Below the pieces are notes generated by a model, which saw only the letters and a list, made by a program, of their open reading frames with translations, was not told the DNA's origin and did no database searches. Made by a program: the position numbers and the translations under genes. From NCBI RefSeq assembly GCF_963675065.1, contig NZ_OY775905.1, positions 310,001 to 374,000 of the forward strand: a stretch of 64,000 nucleotides of DNA. Direction: 5' to 3'. Each line of letters starts with the position of its first letter. Within the stretch, counting starts at the first letter, position 1. The stretch is from an uncultured Draconibacterium sp. GTDB lineage: Bacteria; Bacteroidota; Bacteroidia; Bacteroidales; Prolixibacteraceae. Below, piece by piece: positions 9,701 to 17,489 of this stretch.

Positions 9701-10406
9701 GGCAGACGATCTGCTTGATTTTTCATGGCTGACAGATTCGCTTCCACATCCGGCAGGAAATTCAACAACATTTTTATTACCCGATTCGGGGTGGATAGAT
9801 ATTGGAGTAATTGCCAGCTCGCAGGAAACGGGCTGTTTCGATACGTTAATAAAAGCTGATTGGATTTGGGTACATCCAAAACCAATTGCAGCTTTCGAAG
9901 TTGATTACCCGGTGGCAATATTGGAGCATTCAACAATCACCTATGCCAACTATTCTGAAGATGCGGACTTTTACCAGTGGGATTTTGGCGACGGAACAAC
10001 ATCAATTGAAGAAAATCCATCGCACACTTTTACACAACTGGGCGAATACAATTCTCAACTTTTTGTTGAGTCGGAATTTGGATGCCTCGATACCAGTGAA
10101 TTTCAGATTAAAATTCTGCCATTTTCAGTGTTTACTCCCAATGCATTTCGCCCAAACAGTGAAATACCGGAAAACAGAACGTTTATGCCGGTGGGCATTG
10201 GTGCCGATGCATCACGTTTTAGTTTGAAAATTTTCGATCGTTGGGGACAAATAATGTTTGAAACAGATTCACCAGAAACTTCCTGGGATGGAACGACTAA
10301 AAATAACGAACCTGCCCCAATGGGAAATTATGTATGGATCTCCAATTTCTTCGATATACAAGGATTTGAACACAATCAAAAGGGACAAGTGCTTCTGATT
10401 CGTTAA
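6786..10406 (+). CDS. Large secreted T9SS type B substrate with PKD domains (gliding motility-associated C-terminal domain)
   Basis: 1206 residues. GTG start followed by a clear signal peptide (KLLFTSYFLIIFFSYFSYGQ). Residues about 28-450 resemble the IgGFc-binding/adhesion-type N-terminal domain of CHU_C proteins (GTDFWFGFM). A middle region of cysteine-bearing Ig/PKD-like repeats follows, with two clear PKD motifs (FEWDFGDGSP, YQWDFGDGTTS). The last ~90 residues form the type B sorting domain (FTPNAFRPN, FDRWGQIMFET, WDGTTKNNEPAPMGNYVW), which targets the protein to T9SS and cell-surface display. The function of the mature protein is unknown. A PorP/SprF-like gene, the family that assists such substrates, lies tail to tail 22 nt away. 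An ATG frame at 6754 ends at the GTG, supporting the GTG start. Confidence 0.9.
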   Translation: MKLLFTSYFLIIFFSYFSYGQESSNPCRKSTEGTDFWFGFMESRNYSNNHYLEITVTARESTTFTIGIGNQETPLGGTYSVNSNSSIQVNIPWDLVEALGSEAVENKGIHIISEHPVNLYALNYDRNSADVAVIYPTASLGNEYFAMCYDVNIHEQNDGSYGNGRNSQFLVVATEDSTNVLIIPSKVTDLLVPAGDSIEILLNKGEVYQVQSKNRNNLTGQGDLTQSYIQSDKPVACYSGSLGTTVPATSGMSAWDHLYEQIPPVHSWGREYYTVPLKSRAEDRYRIMASTDNTKINITNKSSITLNRGEFKEIVLYSNEPTRIFADKPIMVAQYSQSNKVDNTGDPFMIILSSVTQAKNDVTFVAYDSEIIQNYFVNIITLSSEVNNLQFDNSSIGNSFTPFPEGDYSYAQMTISPGTHRIFSTNEDRGFLAYVYGYGGVESYGYGVGFNLDLVLDLGESINFKGDTLLLCYGESITLDAGPYFDTYNWNTGDTTQTLTLNEGGKYKVQTTTIDGCILDDSIYVYMSDPKVNLGIEYDEGCAPYSIDLDGNNGFEKYIWQNENNDTLSTQQIYTANQTGEYRITTYNKYDCPARDTMNLVVFPVPKTEINGSKLICGQKETELSVNISGTPEAIWNYDGSFTWSSNNSSLTFSNKENQKVTIKAPDWGEYEIYFNLLTTDGCTTGDTFQVLFQPIPTSDFIFVDNPNDKCEGYTREVLYNGNATENGNFYWDYGGSKVIDSLNWNRFTVSLGAYNTKPYISLYVEENGCWSEDTTSSFLGANPDFVLETAKARGCDSLLVDFKGKLNVEDDLLFEWDFGDGSPISNDQEVTHFYADTGFFDVSLLITNNLSGCQVGFQIDSMIKVFPTPTAGIIADPSVCYPDSAQLIYANNIDSSFCSWSFDGAHQAGIGNDTITMVMDKPFGKAILEVDEFGCVSPPAEITLKRKPHFDFDTDTYEGCQPLLLDVFTKEADDLLDFSWLTDSLPHPAGNSTTFLLPDSGWIDIGVIASSQETGCFDTLIKADWIWVHPKPIAAFEVDYPVAILEHSTITYANYSEDADFYQWDFGDGTTSIEENPSHTFTQLGEYNSQLFVESEFGCLDTSEFQIKILPFSVFTPNAFRPNSEIPENRTFMPVGIGADASRFSLKIFDRWGQIMFETDSPETSWDGTTKNNEPAPMGNYVWISNFFDIQGFEHNQKGQVLLIR

Positions 10407-10428
10407 AGGTCTATTTTCGGCATCGTAC

Positions 10429-11439
10429 TTACATTTCGCCAAATTCTTCTTCGTATTTATCGTAAAACGGAAGCGATTTGCCTTTTTTAATTTCGCGTAG
10501 CAGAAATGCCAGTGATACCTCGCTGGTGCCACCTGAGTCGCCCCAAAGCCCTGAAACAGTCATATCGTACGTGTAAGTAAACTGCCAGCGTTTACGCACA
10601 ATACCAACCAGAAATATCACCGCATCATAACGCATCCCAAAGTTTTGGCGAAACCACGTACCAACTGCCAATCCTCGTTTAGCAGCCAATAAACCATAAT
10701 TAATCTGGTTAAACTCTCCTTGTTTCTGTAATATAATTTGGGGAGAAATATCAAACTTTTTACGCTGATGACCATATAAGTACACCGGCAAACGAGCACC
10801 GAAGTGCGCACTATACTTTCGGTTCAGTTTCACATCACTTTCTGCACCATTAATAAACGATTGATTAGGTTCGTTAAGATGATGAGCTGCCAAGCCCAAA
10901 AACAATCGCTGACTGTAAACCAACACACCAGTTGAAAGATCGACATAAGAATAATTTGGATCCGTCAGGTATGCCATTTCTCCCGAAACACCATGAGATC
11001 CAAAATTAACGTCTAAATTATCAGCAAAAACCAGTTCATCAGCATTTAACGAATTCTGATGATATCCAACCTGGAAGCCTCCATTTAAAAAATAATTATT
11101 ACTCAACTGCACATTAACTGCATAAGAAGCATTTAGTTGCAACAAATTCAATGCTCCATTAGCCTGTGCATCGTTTATAAAATAAAATCCTAAGCCGCCG
11201 CGCAGCTTTTCAACCGGCATATCTATTGCTGCACTGTAAGTATTATAAGCATTATCGAAAGCATGCCATTGGCTACGATACTGCAAAGCTACTCGCGGAA
11301 CGCCAATCGTGCCGGCAAATGCAGGATTTAAATATAAAGGGTTGGAATAAAACTGGGAAAAGGATACATCTTGTGCCCGGACAAACATTGCCCATACAAC
11401 GAGAATTAAAACAATAGTATACTTGTTCTGAATTTTCAA
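10429..11439 (-). CDS. PorP/SprF family type IX secretion membrane protein
   Basis: 336 residues: signal peptide (YTIVLILVVWAMFVRAQ) then the PorP/SprF signature DVSFSQFYSNPLYLNPAFAG and a series of beta-strand-like segments predicting an outer-membrane barrel. Family members act in T9SS, and SprF-type ones assist secretion of CHU_C-terminated proteins such as the convergent neighbour. The only plausible start for the full signal peptide is TTG at 11437-11439, preceded by GGGGAG with 8 nt spacing, a rare clear Shine-Dalgarno for this phylum; the next in-frame ATG would delete most of the signal peptide. An upstream promoter is visible at 11491-11518. Confidence 0.87.
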   Translation of the reverse strand: MKIQNKYTIVLILVVWAMFVRAQDVSFSQFYSNPLYLNPAFAGTIGVPRVALQYRSQWHAFDNAYNTYSAAIDMPVEKLRGGLGFYFINDAQANGALNLLQLNASYAVNVQLSNNYFLNGGFQVGYHQNSLNADELVFADNLDVNFGSHGVSGEMAYLTDPNYSYVDLSTGVLVYSQRLFLGLAAHHLNEPNQSFINGAESDVKLNRKYSAHFGARLPVYLYGHQRKKFDISPQIILQKQGEFNQINYGLLAAKRGLAVGTWFRQNFGMRYDAVIFLVGIVRKRWQFTYTYDMTVSGLWGDSGGTSEVSLAFLLREIKKGKSLPFYDKYEEEFGEM

Positions 11440-11490
11440 AGTTATATCTCCCCAATAAAGTGCAGTAAAGATAATCGTATTTACCGCTTA

Positions 11491-11518
11491 CAAACATAGT
11501 CGGAGAAAATTTACACAA
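11491..11518 (-). promoter_or_regulatory. Putative promoter for the PorP/SprF-like gene
   Basis: On the minus strand a TTG (-33) and TATGTTTG (-7, matches TAnnTTTG) are separated by 17 nt. The predicted transcript start leaves about 45 nt of leader before the TTG start codon. Confidence 0.55.
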
Positions 11519-11519
11519 C

Positions 11520-11553
11520 AAAAAAGAGTTGCCTCAACTAAGCGGCAACTCTT
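11520..11553 (-). terminator. Terminator for the small repeat-protein gene
   Basis: A perfect 10 bp stem AAGAGTTGCC / GGCAACTCTT with a 10 nt loop is followed on the minus strand by T residues. It lies about 40 nt beyond the stop codon at 11591. Confidence 0.88.
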
Positions 11554-11590
11554 AAAAATCCAAATAAAACTAATCGCGTTTTCTATTTAT

Positions 11591-12007
11591 CTACAAATTC
11601 CAAACTTGTTCGTTAATCATCCAGTTTTCAAGGCCTAAATTCCCTTCAACCTCGGTTTTTAGTGTTGGTGCTACTTCCCAGGCAATTCCGTTGGTCATCC
11701 AGTCTTCCAACTCAAGGTTGGCTTCTGTGGTATTGGCTGCCCAATCGATAGAAGTAGACCACACATCGCTGTTTGTCATCCAGCTTTCAAGGTTAAGCGA
11801 TTCTTCCTGCGCTTCAACAAAATTCGTTAGGTCTGAAGTGCTCCAAATCGCTTCGTTGGTCATCCAGTTTTCAATATTCAACGATGCTTCAACAATGTTC
11901 TCATGGCCCGAGGCTTTTGTTACTTTCTCTGTTGCGTTAGCTGTTCCTATTGTAAAGATGACGGCTATAATAAGTGCAACTGTTTTTAAATTAAATCTAG
12001 TTTTCAT
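11591..12007 (-). CDS. Small secreted protein with four W-x6-W repeats (unknown function)
   Basis: 138 residues from the ATG at 12007; an earlier in-frame ATG at 12115 would put 36 charged residues before the signal peptide and is rejected. Signal peptide about 1-25 (TVALIIAVIFTIGTANA). The mature part is four imperfect repeats of 26-28 residues, each containing LxLExWMTNxxxW: tryptophan pairs at 48/55, 76/83, 103/110 and 129/136, always seven apart. The protein is acidic with no cysteines. It is a single-gene transcript, with its own terminator and an A-rich leader carrying six GAAAAC words. No function is recognised; the regular Trp pairs could form a small repeat fold or a binding surface. 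Confidence 0.8.
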   Translation of the reverse strand: MKTRFNLKTVALIIAVIFTIGTANATEKVTKASGHENIVEASLNIENWMTNEAIWSTSDLTNFVEAQEESLNLESWMTNSDVWSTSIDWAANTTEANLELEDWMTNGIAWEVAPTLKTEVEGNLGLENWMINEQVWNL

Positions 12008-12188
12008 GTTTTCTGTTTTCAATTGTTTTCTTACTAATTGTTTGTTTTCAAATGCCTTCGTAAAGGACTTTTTTGTTTTCTTGTTTTCAGTTAATATGAC
12101 TATTAACGAGTACAAAGGTTACATATCGCTTTGTTAAAAAGAATAAAAAAAATGTTAATGAGTTCTTAAGGTCGGTAAACGTCCGGGG

Positions 12189-12992
12189 CTATCGGTAAAT
12201 AAAAATACCTTTTGGTAGGTATTTGTCTAAATTTGTCGGTAAATGGCGAAAGATGCCAAATACAGCAGAACCGCTTCCCGACATCGATGCGTAGACTGCG
12301 CCTGCTTCGTAGAGCTTATTCTTTAAATCTTCTATCTCGGAGAACTGCGGAAATACGCTTTTCTCGAAATCGTTTTTCACCACCGATTTCCATTCTTCAA
12401 TGGGAAGCTGGTCAATTTCCAGCAGGTTAAAATCAGGCTTGACAGGAACGATATTTTGATATGCCTGTGGTGTACCAACTGAAAAAGGTGGTTTAACAAT
12501 TACAATCTCAAAAGCCGACAAATCGATATTTACGGGTTTAAACCGATCGCCAATGCCGTATGCAAAAGTGGGTTTGTTTTGAATAAAAAATGGGCAATCG
12601 GCACCAATTCGGGCGGCATAATCTTCCAGTTGAGTTATTGTTAATCCCAGGCTAAAATAATCGTTCAGCATTTTTAAGGCAAAAGCTGCGTCGGCCGAGC
12701 CACCACCAAGCCCTGCTCCAAACGGAATAACCTTATGTAGATGCATTTTTACCGGCGGCAGGTTAAAATCTCCGGCAAGCAAAGAATAAGCTTTGTAAAC
12801 GAGGTTACTCTCCGGCGCAGCATCAATCTCAATTCCCGAAGAAGAAAAACTTGTTTCCTCGACATCGACCACTTCCAAAGCATCCGCTAATTTTACCGGG
12901 TAGAAAATGGTTTCAAGGTTGTGGTAGCCATCTGCTCGTTTCTCCACAACATTCAGCCCGATATTAATTTTAGCATTGGGAAATGTGATCAT
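12189..12992 (-). CDS. ispE: 4-diphosphocytidyl-2-C-methyl-D-erythritol kinase
   Basis: 267 residues of the GHMP kinase family. N-terminal NAKINIGLNVVEKRADGYHN with the catalytic Lys/Asp region, the ATP loop PFGAGLGGGSADAAFAL (about 90-107) and a C-terminal MSGSGSAVFG glycine motif are all present. It phosphorylates CDP-methylerythritol in the MEP isoprenoid pathway, in the cytoplasm. The gcvP terminator hairpin sits only 15 nt upstream of its ATG, so ispE needs read-through or a promoter within gcvP. Confidence 0.95.
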   Translation of the reverse strand: MITFPNAKINIGLNVVEKRADGYHNLETIFYPVKLADALEVVDVEETSFSSSGIEIDAAPESNLVYKAYSLLAGDFNLPPVKMHLHKVIPFGAGLGGGSADAAFALKMLNDYFSLGLTITQLEDYAARIGADCPFFIQNKPTFAYGIGDRFKPVNIDLSAFEIVIVKPPFSVGTPQAYQNIVPVKPDFNLLEIDQLPIEEWKSVVKNDFEKSVFPQFSEIEDLKNKLYEAGAVYASMSGSGSAVFGIFRHLPTNLDKYLPKGIFIYR

Positions 12993-13002
12993 GCAACAAA
13001 AA

Positions 13003-13033
13003 TAAAAAAGCCGCCTGAAAATTCAGACGGCTT
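13003..13033 (-). terminator. Terminator after gcvP
   Basis: AAGCCG.CTGAA / TTCAG.CGGCTT hairpin with one mismatch, followed on the minus strand by TTTTTT. It lies 27 nt after the gcvP stop and immediately before the ispE start codon. Confidence 0.8.
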
Positions 13034-13059
13034 CCTCGATTTATATAAAATTATTTTTT

Positions 13060-15936
13060 TTAGTCAGCAAAAGCTTCGTACTCTTCCGGCGAACCACAAG
13101 TACAAATCAGGTTACGATCGCCCCATGCACTATCAACACGGCCAACCGGTACCCAATATTTGTTCTCGCGCACCCAATCGAGCGGATAAGCAGCTTTCTC
13201 GCGGCCATAAGCGTGTGTCCATTCATCAGCACAAACGCTCTGAGCTGTATGAGGTGCATTTTTAAGCACATTGTCAGCTTTATCGGCAACACCGTTCTCC
13301 ACTTCTTTTACTTCTTCGAATATGGAGTTTAACGCACTAATAAAACGATCCAGTTCATCTTTCGATTCACTTTCGGTTGGCTCGATCATTAAAGTACCGT
13401 GAACAGGGAACGACAGCGTAGGCGCGTGGAAACCATAATCCATTAAACGCTTGGCAATGTCTTCTTCTGTAATTCCGGCAGAAGCTTTCAGGTGGCGACA
13501 CTCCAAAATCAGTTCGTGTGCCACACGACCGTTTTCGCCGGTATATAAAATTCCGTAATTATCTTTTAGTGCGGTGGCAATATAATTGGCGTTCAGAATG
13601 GCTATTTTTGTGGCTTCTGTAAGGCCTTCAGCTCCCATCATTTTAATGTAACCGTAAGTAATCGGCAACACCGAGGCACTTCCCCACGGAGCTGCAGAAA
13701 CAGCTGTAATTCCCACGTGCCCATTATTCATAATCGGATGCGATGGCAGGAACTCCACCAAATGACTGGCAACACCGATAGGGCCAACACCAGGGCCACC
13801 ACCTCCGTGAGGTATAGCAAATGTTTTATGCAGGTTAAGGTGACACACATCGGCACCGATCATTCGTGGATTGGTCAATCCAACCTGTGCATTCATGTTT
13901 GCGCCGTCCATGTACACCTGACCGCCATTTTCATGAATCACCTCGCACATTTCAATAATCGAAGCTTCGAAAACTCCGTGCGTTGACGGATAAGTTACCA
14001 TAAACGCCGAAAGCCGGTCTTTGTGCTGTTCAGCTTTGGCACGAAGGTCGTCCATGTCGACATTACCTTTGTCGTCGCATTTTACCACGACCACTTTGGT
14101 ACCGGCCATTACCGCACTTGCCGGATTGGTACCGTGTGCCGAAGAAGGAATAATTACCACATCGCGCTGGCCCTCGCCTCTGCTTTTGTGGTATTCCTGA
14201 ATCACCATCAATCCTGCATATTCACCTGCAGCACCTGAGTTGGGTTGTAAGCTGACATCGGCCATTCCGGTAATTTCAGCCAAATCGCGGCGCAGTTCTT
14301 CCATCATTTCCTGATAACCGCGAGCCTGGTTTTTCGGAACAAACGGATGTAAACCGTTAAATTCAATCCAACTCATGGGCAGCATTTCAGTAGCAGCATT
14401 TAGCTTCATGGTACACGATCCCAGCGAGATCATCGATTGTGTTAGCGAAATATCTTTTTTTGCCAGGCGTTTTATATAACGAACCATTTCTGTTTCCGAT
14501 CGATACTTATTGAACACCTCTTCAGTCATAAACTCAGATGTTCGTTTAAACGCTGTATCAATTTCAAATCCTTCAGGATATTCCTCAGCTACCTGGAATT
14601 TTTTGTTGGCAGCTTTTGCAAACACTTCAATGATCCAGCCAATATCCTGCGGGTTGGTTGTTTCGTCGATACTGATACCTACATCGCCATTTTCGAAGTA
14701 GCGGAAGTTCATTTCCAGCTCGTGCGATAACCATTCAATATCTTCGCGCATTACATGTTTTGGCAATGCAAAACGGATGGTATCGAAGAAATTCTTATTG
14801 ATTTGTGTATAACCCAGTTTTTCAATTTCAATGGCAAGAAATGCGGCAATATTATGAATACGCTCGGCAATTCCGATAATACCTTCCGGGCCATGATAAA
14901 CACCAAAGAAACCGGCCATAATAGCCAGCAGCGCCTGTGCTGTACAAATATTCGATGTTGCTTTTTCGCGTTTAATGTGTTGCTCGCGGGTTTGCAATGC
15001 CATACGAAGTGCCCGGTTACCATGTAAATCTTTGGTTACTCCGATAATACGGCCCGGCATATTTCGTTTAAAAGCTTCGCGGGCTGCAAAAAATGCGGCA
15101 TGTGGTCCGCCATACCCCATCGGCACACCAAAACGCTGCGAATTACCAAATACAATATCAGCTCCCCACTCTCCCGGAGGAGTTAAAATTGCCAGCGACA
15201 TTAAATCGGCAGCAACAGCAACTTTTATTTCTTTTTCGTGCGCTTTTTCAACCAACTCTGCATAATCGGTAATTTCTCCGTCTGAGTTCGGATATTGAAC
15301 GATTACGCCAAATACATTTTCATCAAAATTAAATTCGTCTTTAGGCTGGATCTTCAGTTCGAATCCCAACGGCAGTGCACGGGTTTTTAACACATCGTGC
15401 GTTTGCGGCCACATTTTATCATCCACTAAAATGGTATTTACACCAGCCTTTACCATCTTCCGCGATCTCAGATTGGCCATCATTACCATCGCCTCGGCGG
15501 CCGCAGTGGCCTCGTCGAGCAACGATGCATTGGCAATATCCATTCCGGTTAAACCACAAACCATAGTCTGGAAGTTTAACAGTGCCTCCAGTCGTCCCTG
15601 CGAAATTTCGGCCTGATAAGGCGTGTAAGAAGTATACCACACCGGATTTTCAAGCACATTACGCAAAACCACTGCCGGAGTAATGGTATCGTAATATCCC
15701 ATTCCGATGTAAGTATTAAATACTTTATTCTTTGATGCCAGCTCGAGAATACGGCGAAAGTACTTTCTTTCCGACAATCCTTCCTTCATTTTTAAAGGCT
15801 GTTGCAACCTGATGTTTGAAGGTACTGTTTGTTCCAGTAATTCCTCCATCGACGAAACACCAACAGATTCAAGCATTTCGGCAATTTCTAATCCTCGCGG
15901 GCCAATGTGGCGGGTGACAAATCTATCCTGAGACAT
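13060..15936 (-). CDS. gcvP: Glycine dehydrogenase (decarboxylating), P protein of the glycine cleavage system
   Basis: 958 residues, the undivided P protein with two homologous halves. The C-terminal half carries the PLP lysine motif NLHKTFAIPHGGGGPGVG and nearby SAHGTNPASAVMAG; the N-terminal half has the conserved YTPYQAEISQGRLEALLNFQ region. It decarboxylates glycine and passes the aminomethyl group to lipoylated H protein (GcvH). No gcvT or gcvH is adjacent. The MBL hydrolase and pcm genes lie upstream on the same strand with a 92 nt gap, so co-transcription is possible. A terminator follows at 13003-13033. Confidence 0.97.
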   Translation of the reverse strand: MSQDRFVTRHIGPRGLEIAEMLESVGVSSMEELLEQTVPSNIRLQQPLKMKEGLSERKYFRRILELASKNKVFNTYIGMGYYDTITPAVVLRNVLENPVWYTSYTPYQAEISQGRLEALLNFQTMVCGLTGMDIANASLLDEATAAAEAMVMMANLRSRKMVKAGVNTILVDDKMWPQTHDVLKTRALPLGFELKIQPKDEFNFDENVFGVIVQYPNSDGEITDYAELVEKAHEKEIKVAVAADLMSLAILTPPGEWGADIVFGNSQRFGVPMGYGGPHAAFFAAREAFKRNMPGRIIGVTKDLHGNRALRMALQTREQHIKREKATSNICTAQALLAIMAGFFGVYHGPEGIIGIAERIHNIAAFLAIEIEKLGYTQINKNFFDTIRFALPKHVMREDIEWLSHELEMNFRYFENGDVGISIDETTNPQDIGWIIEVFAKAANKKFQVAEEYPEGFEIDTAFKRTSEFMTEEVFNKYRSETEMVRYIKRLAKKDISLTQSMISLGSCTMKLNAATEMLPMSWIEFNGLHPFVPKNQARGYQEMMEELRRDLAEITGMADVSLQPNSGAAGEYAGLMVIQEYHKSRGEGQRDVVIIPSSAHGTNPASAVMAGTKVVVVKCDDKGNVDMDDLRAKAEQHKDRLSAFMVTYPSTHGVFEASIIEMCEVIHENGGQVYMDGANMNAQVGLTNPRMIGADVCHLNLHKTFAIPHGGGGPGVGPIGVASHLVEFLPSHPIMNNGHVGITAVSAAPWGSASVLPITYGYIKMMGAEGLTEATKIAILNANYIATALKDNYGILYTGENGRVAHELILECRHLKASAGITEEDIAKRLMDYGFHAPTLSFPVHGTLMIEPTESESKDELDRFISALNSIFEEVKEVENGVADKADNVLKNAPHTAQSVCADEWTHAYGREKAAYPLDWVRENKYWVPVGRVDSAWGDRNLICTCGSPEEYEAFAD

Positions 15937-16028
15937 TCGAAATATTTATTTATAGTGAATTTTTCTGCAAGTATATAAACTCAACAGATTTTAAAACATG
16001 ATTTTAAACAATTTTAAAGTGTTTAGTT

Positions 16029-16670
16029 TCAGGTTAAAAACGGATTATTCGATTTTTCAAATCCAAGCGTGGTTTCAGGGCCGTGACCACAGTACACTTT
16101 TGTATCGTCAGGCAGCGGAAAAAGTTTTTCTTTAATGTTGGTTATCAAGGTATCAAAATCGCCCCCCGGCAGATCGGTTCGTCCAATGCTGCCATAAAAT
16201 ATTACATCGCCGGCAATTAGCAGGTTGTCGTTTTTACTGTAAAAAACCACATGGCCGGGCGCGTGTCCGGGAACATAAATAACTTCAAAACTTGATTTAC
16301 TAAATTCAATCGTCTGTCCTTCTTCAATAAATTCATCAATAGGTTTTACCGGCTTCATTTCGAAATTATACATTTTCCCCTGATCAACTGCCCGATCTAC
16401 CCAAAAAGCATCGTCGGCATGTGCTAAAAACGGAATTTTATATTCATCGCGAATAAAATCAACACCCATTATATGATCGAAATGACAGTGTGTATTGATT
16501 ATTTTCACCGGTTTCAGCTCGTTTCGTTCGATGTAATATTTTACTTCGTCCTGCTCTTCACCGTAATAAAACCCGGGATCGACAAGTACACATTCTTTTG
16601 TTTCTTCGTCGCTGATAACCAGGCTATTCTGGCTCAGTGGGTTTACTACAAACTTTTTAACTTTTATCAT
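16029..16670 (-). CDS. MBL-fold metallo-hydrolase (glyoxalase II-like)
   Basis: 213 residues. The metal-binding set of the metallo-beta-lactamase fold is complete: THCHFDH (HxHxDH), VPGHAPGH, the bridging Asp in AGDVIFYGSIGRTDLPGGD and the last His in CGHGPETT. The GRTDLPGGD loop is typical of bacterial GloB-like thioesterase proteins. Substrate is unproven; hydroxyacylglutathione-like or other thioesters are likely. It starts 3 nt after pcm, so the two are co-transcribed. Confidence 0.9.
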   Translation of the reverse strand: MIKVKKFVVNPLSQNSLVISDEETKECVLVDPGFYYGEEQDEVKYYIERNELKPVKIINTHCHFDHIMGVDFIRDEYKIPFLAHADDAFWVDRAVDQGKMYNFEMKPVKPIDEFIEEGQTIEFSKSSFEVIYVPGHAPGHVVFYSKNDNLLIAGDVIFYGSIGRTDLPGGDFDTLITNIKEKLFPLPDDTKVYCGHGPETTLGFEKSNNPFLT

Positions 16671-16673
16671 TTA

Positions 16674-17324
16674 TCAGAAATTTACGGTTCCTTTTAAGAG
16701 AGGAACAAAAACAAAGCCTCCATGTTTTTTCATTTTGAAATCATTTTCGCCGGTACGGACAATTTCGCACATATCCTGATGTTTGTCGCTCCCCACAGGC
16801 ACAACAAGTTTCCCACCTATTTTCAGCTGCATTTTTAAATCGGGCGGAACCAACGGAGCACCTGCCGTTACCAGTATTTTATCGAAAGGCGCAAAATCGG
16901 GCAGTCCTTTATAACCGTCGCCAAAAAAGCAGGCCGGTTTATACCCTATTGATGGCAAAAACTTATGGGTTTTGGTGTACAACTCTTTTTGTCGTTCAAT
17001 GGTAAAAACCTTTGCTCCCATTTCAACCAAAACGGCTGCCTGGTAACCCGATCCGGTTCCAACTTCCAGGATTTTTTCGCCCTTTTGCACATCAAGCAGC
17101 TGCGTTTGAAAACCTACCGTATAGGGTTGCGAAATGGTTTGTCCGGCTCCAATAGGAAATGCCTGGTCTTTGTATGCAAAATTTATAAAACCACTGTCCA
17201 TAAACAAATGGCGCGGCACATTGCCAATAGCTTCCAAAACCGAAGGATTTCGGATACCCTTTACTTTCAGTCCTTCAACCAAACGCTTGCGCAGGCCTTT
17301 ATGTCGCGATGTTTCGTTTATCAT
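16674..17324 (-). CDS. pcm: Protein-L-isoaspartate O-methyltransferase
   Basis: 216 residues. The SAM-binding motif LEVGTGSGYQAAVLVEMG, the upstream GAGQTISQPYTVGFQTQLL substrate segment, and ILVTAGAPLVPP with a C-terminal GGKLVVPVG are characteristic. The enzyme methylates isoaspartyl residues in aged proteins so that they can return to normal peptide linkage. First gene of an operon with the MBL hydrolase. Confidence 0.95.
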   Translation of the reverse strand: MINETSRHKGLRKRLVEGLKVKGIRNPSVLEAIGNVPRHLFMDSGFINFAYKDQAFPIGAGQTISQPYTVGFQTQLLDVQKGEKILEVGTGSGYQAAVLVEMGAKVFTIERQKELYTKTHKFLPSIGYKPACFFGDGYKGLPDFAPFDKILVTAGAPLVPPDLKMQLKIGGKLVVPVGSDKHQDMCEIVRTGENDFKMKKHGGFVFVPLLKGTVNF

Positions 17325-17453
17325 TTTTTCGTTGCTATAATCACAAAATTAATCGAATATAATTACCAACGACAGTTGCTACACATAATGAATATTAACA
17401 TTTAACGTTGATAAATTAACACCTGCTCTATTAAAAGATGTTGGGCTGTATCC

Positions 17454-17461
17454 TATATTTG
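17454..17461 (+). promoter_or_regulatory. Putative -7 element for the Gfo/Idh-like gene
   Basis: TATATTTG fits TAnnTTTG and lies 28 nt before the ATG at 17490. No good -33 TTG at the usual distance. Confidence 0.5.
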
Positions 17462-17489
17462 CATTTAAAACCATTTTAAATAACGCACT

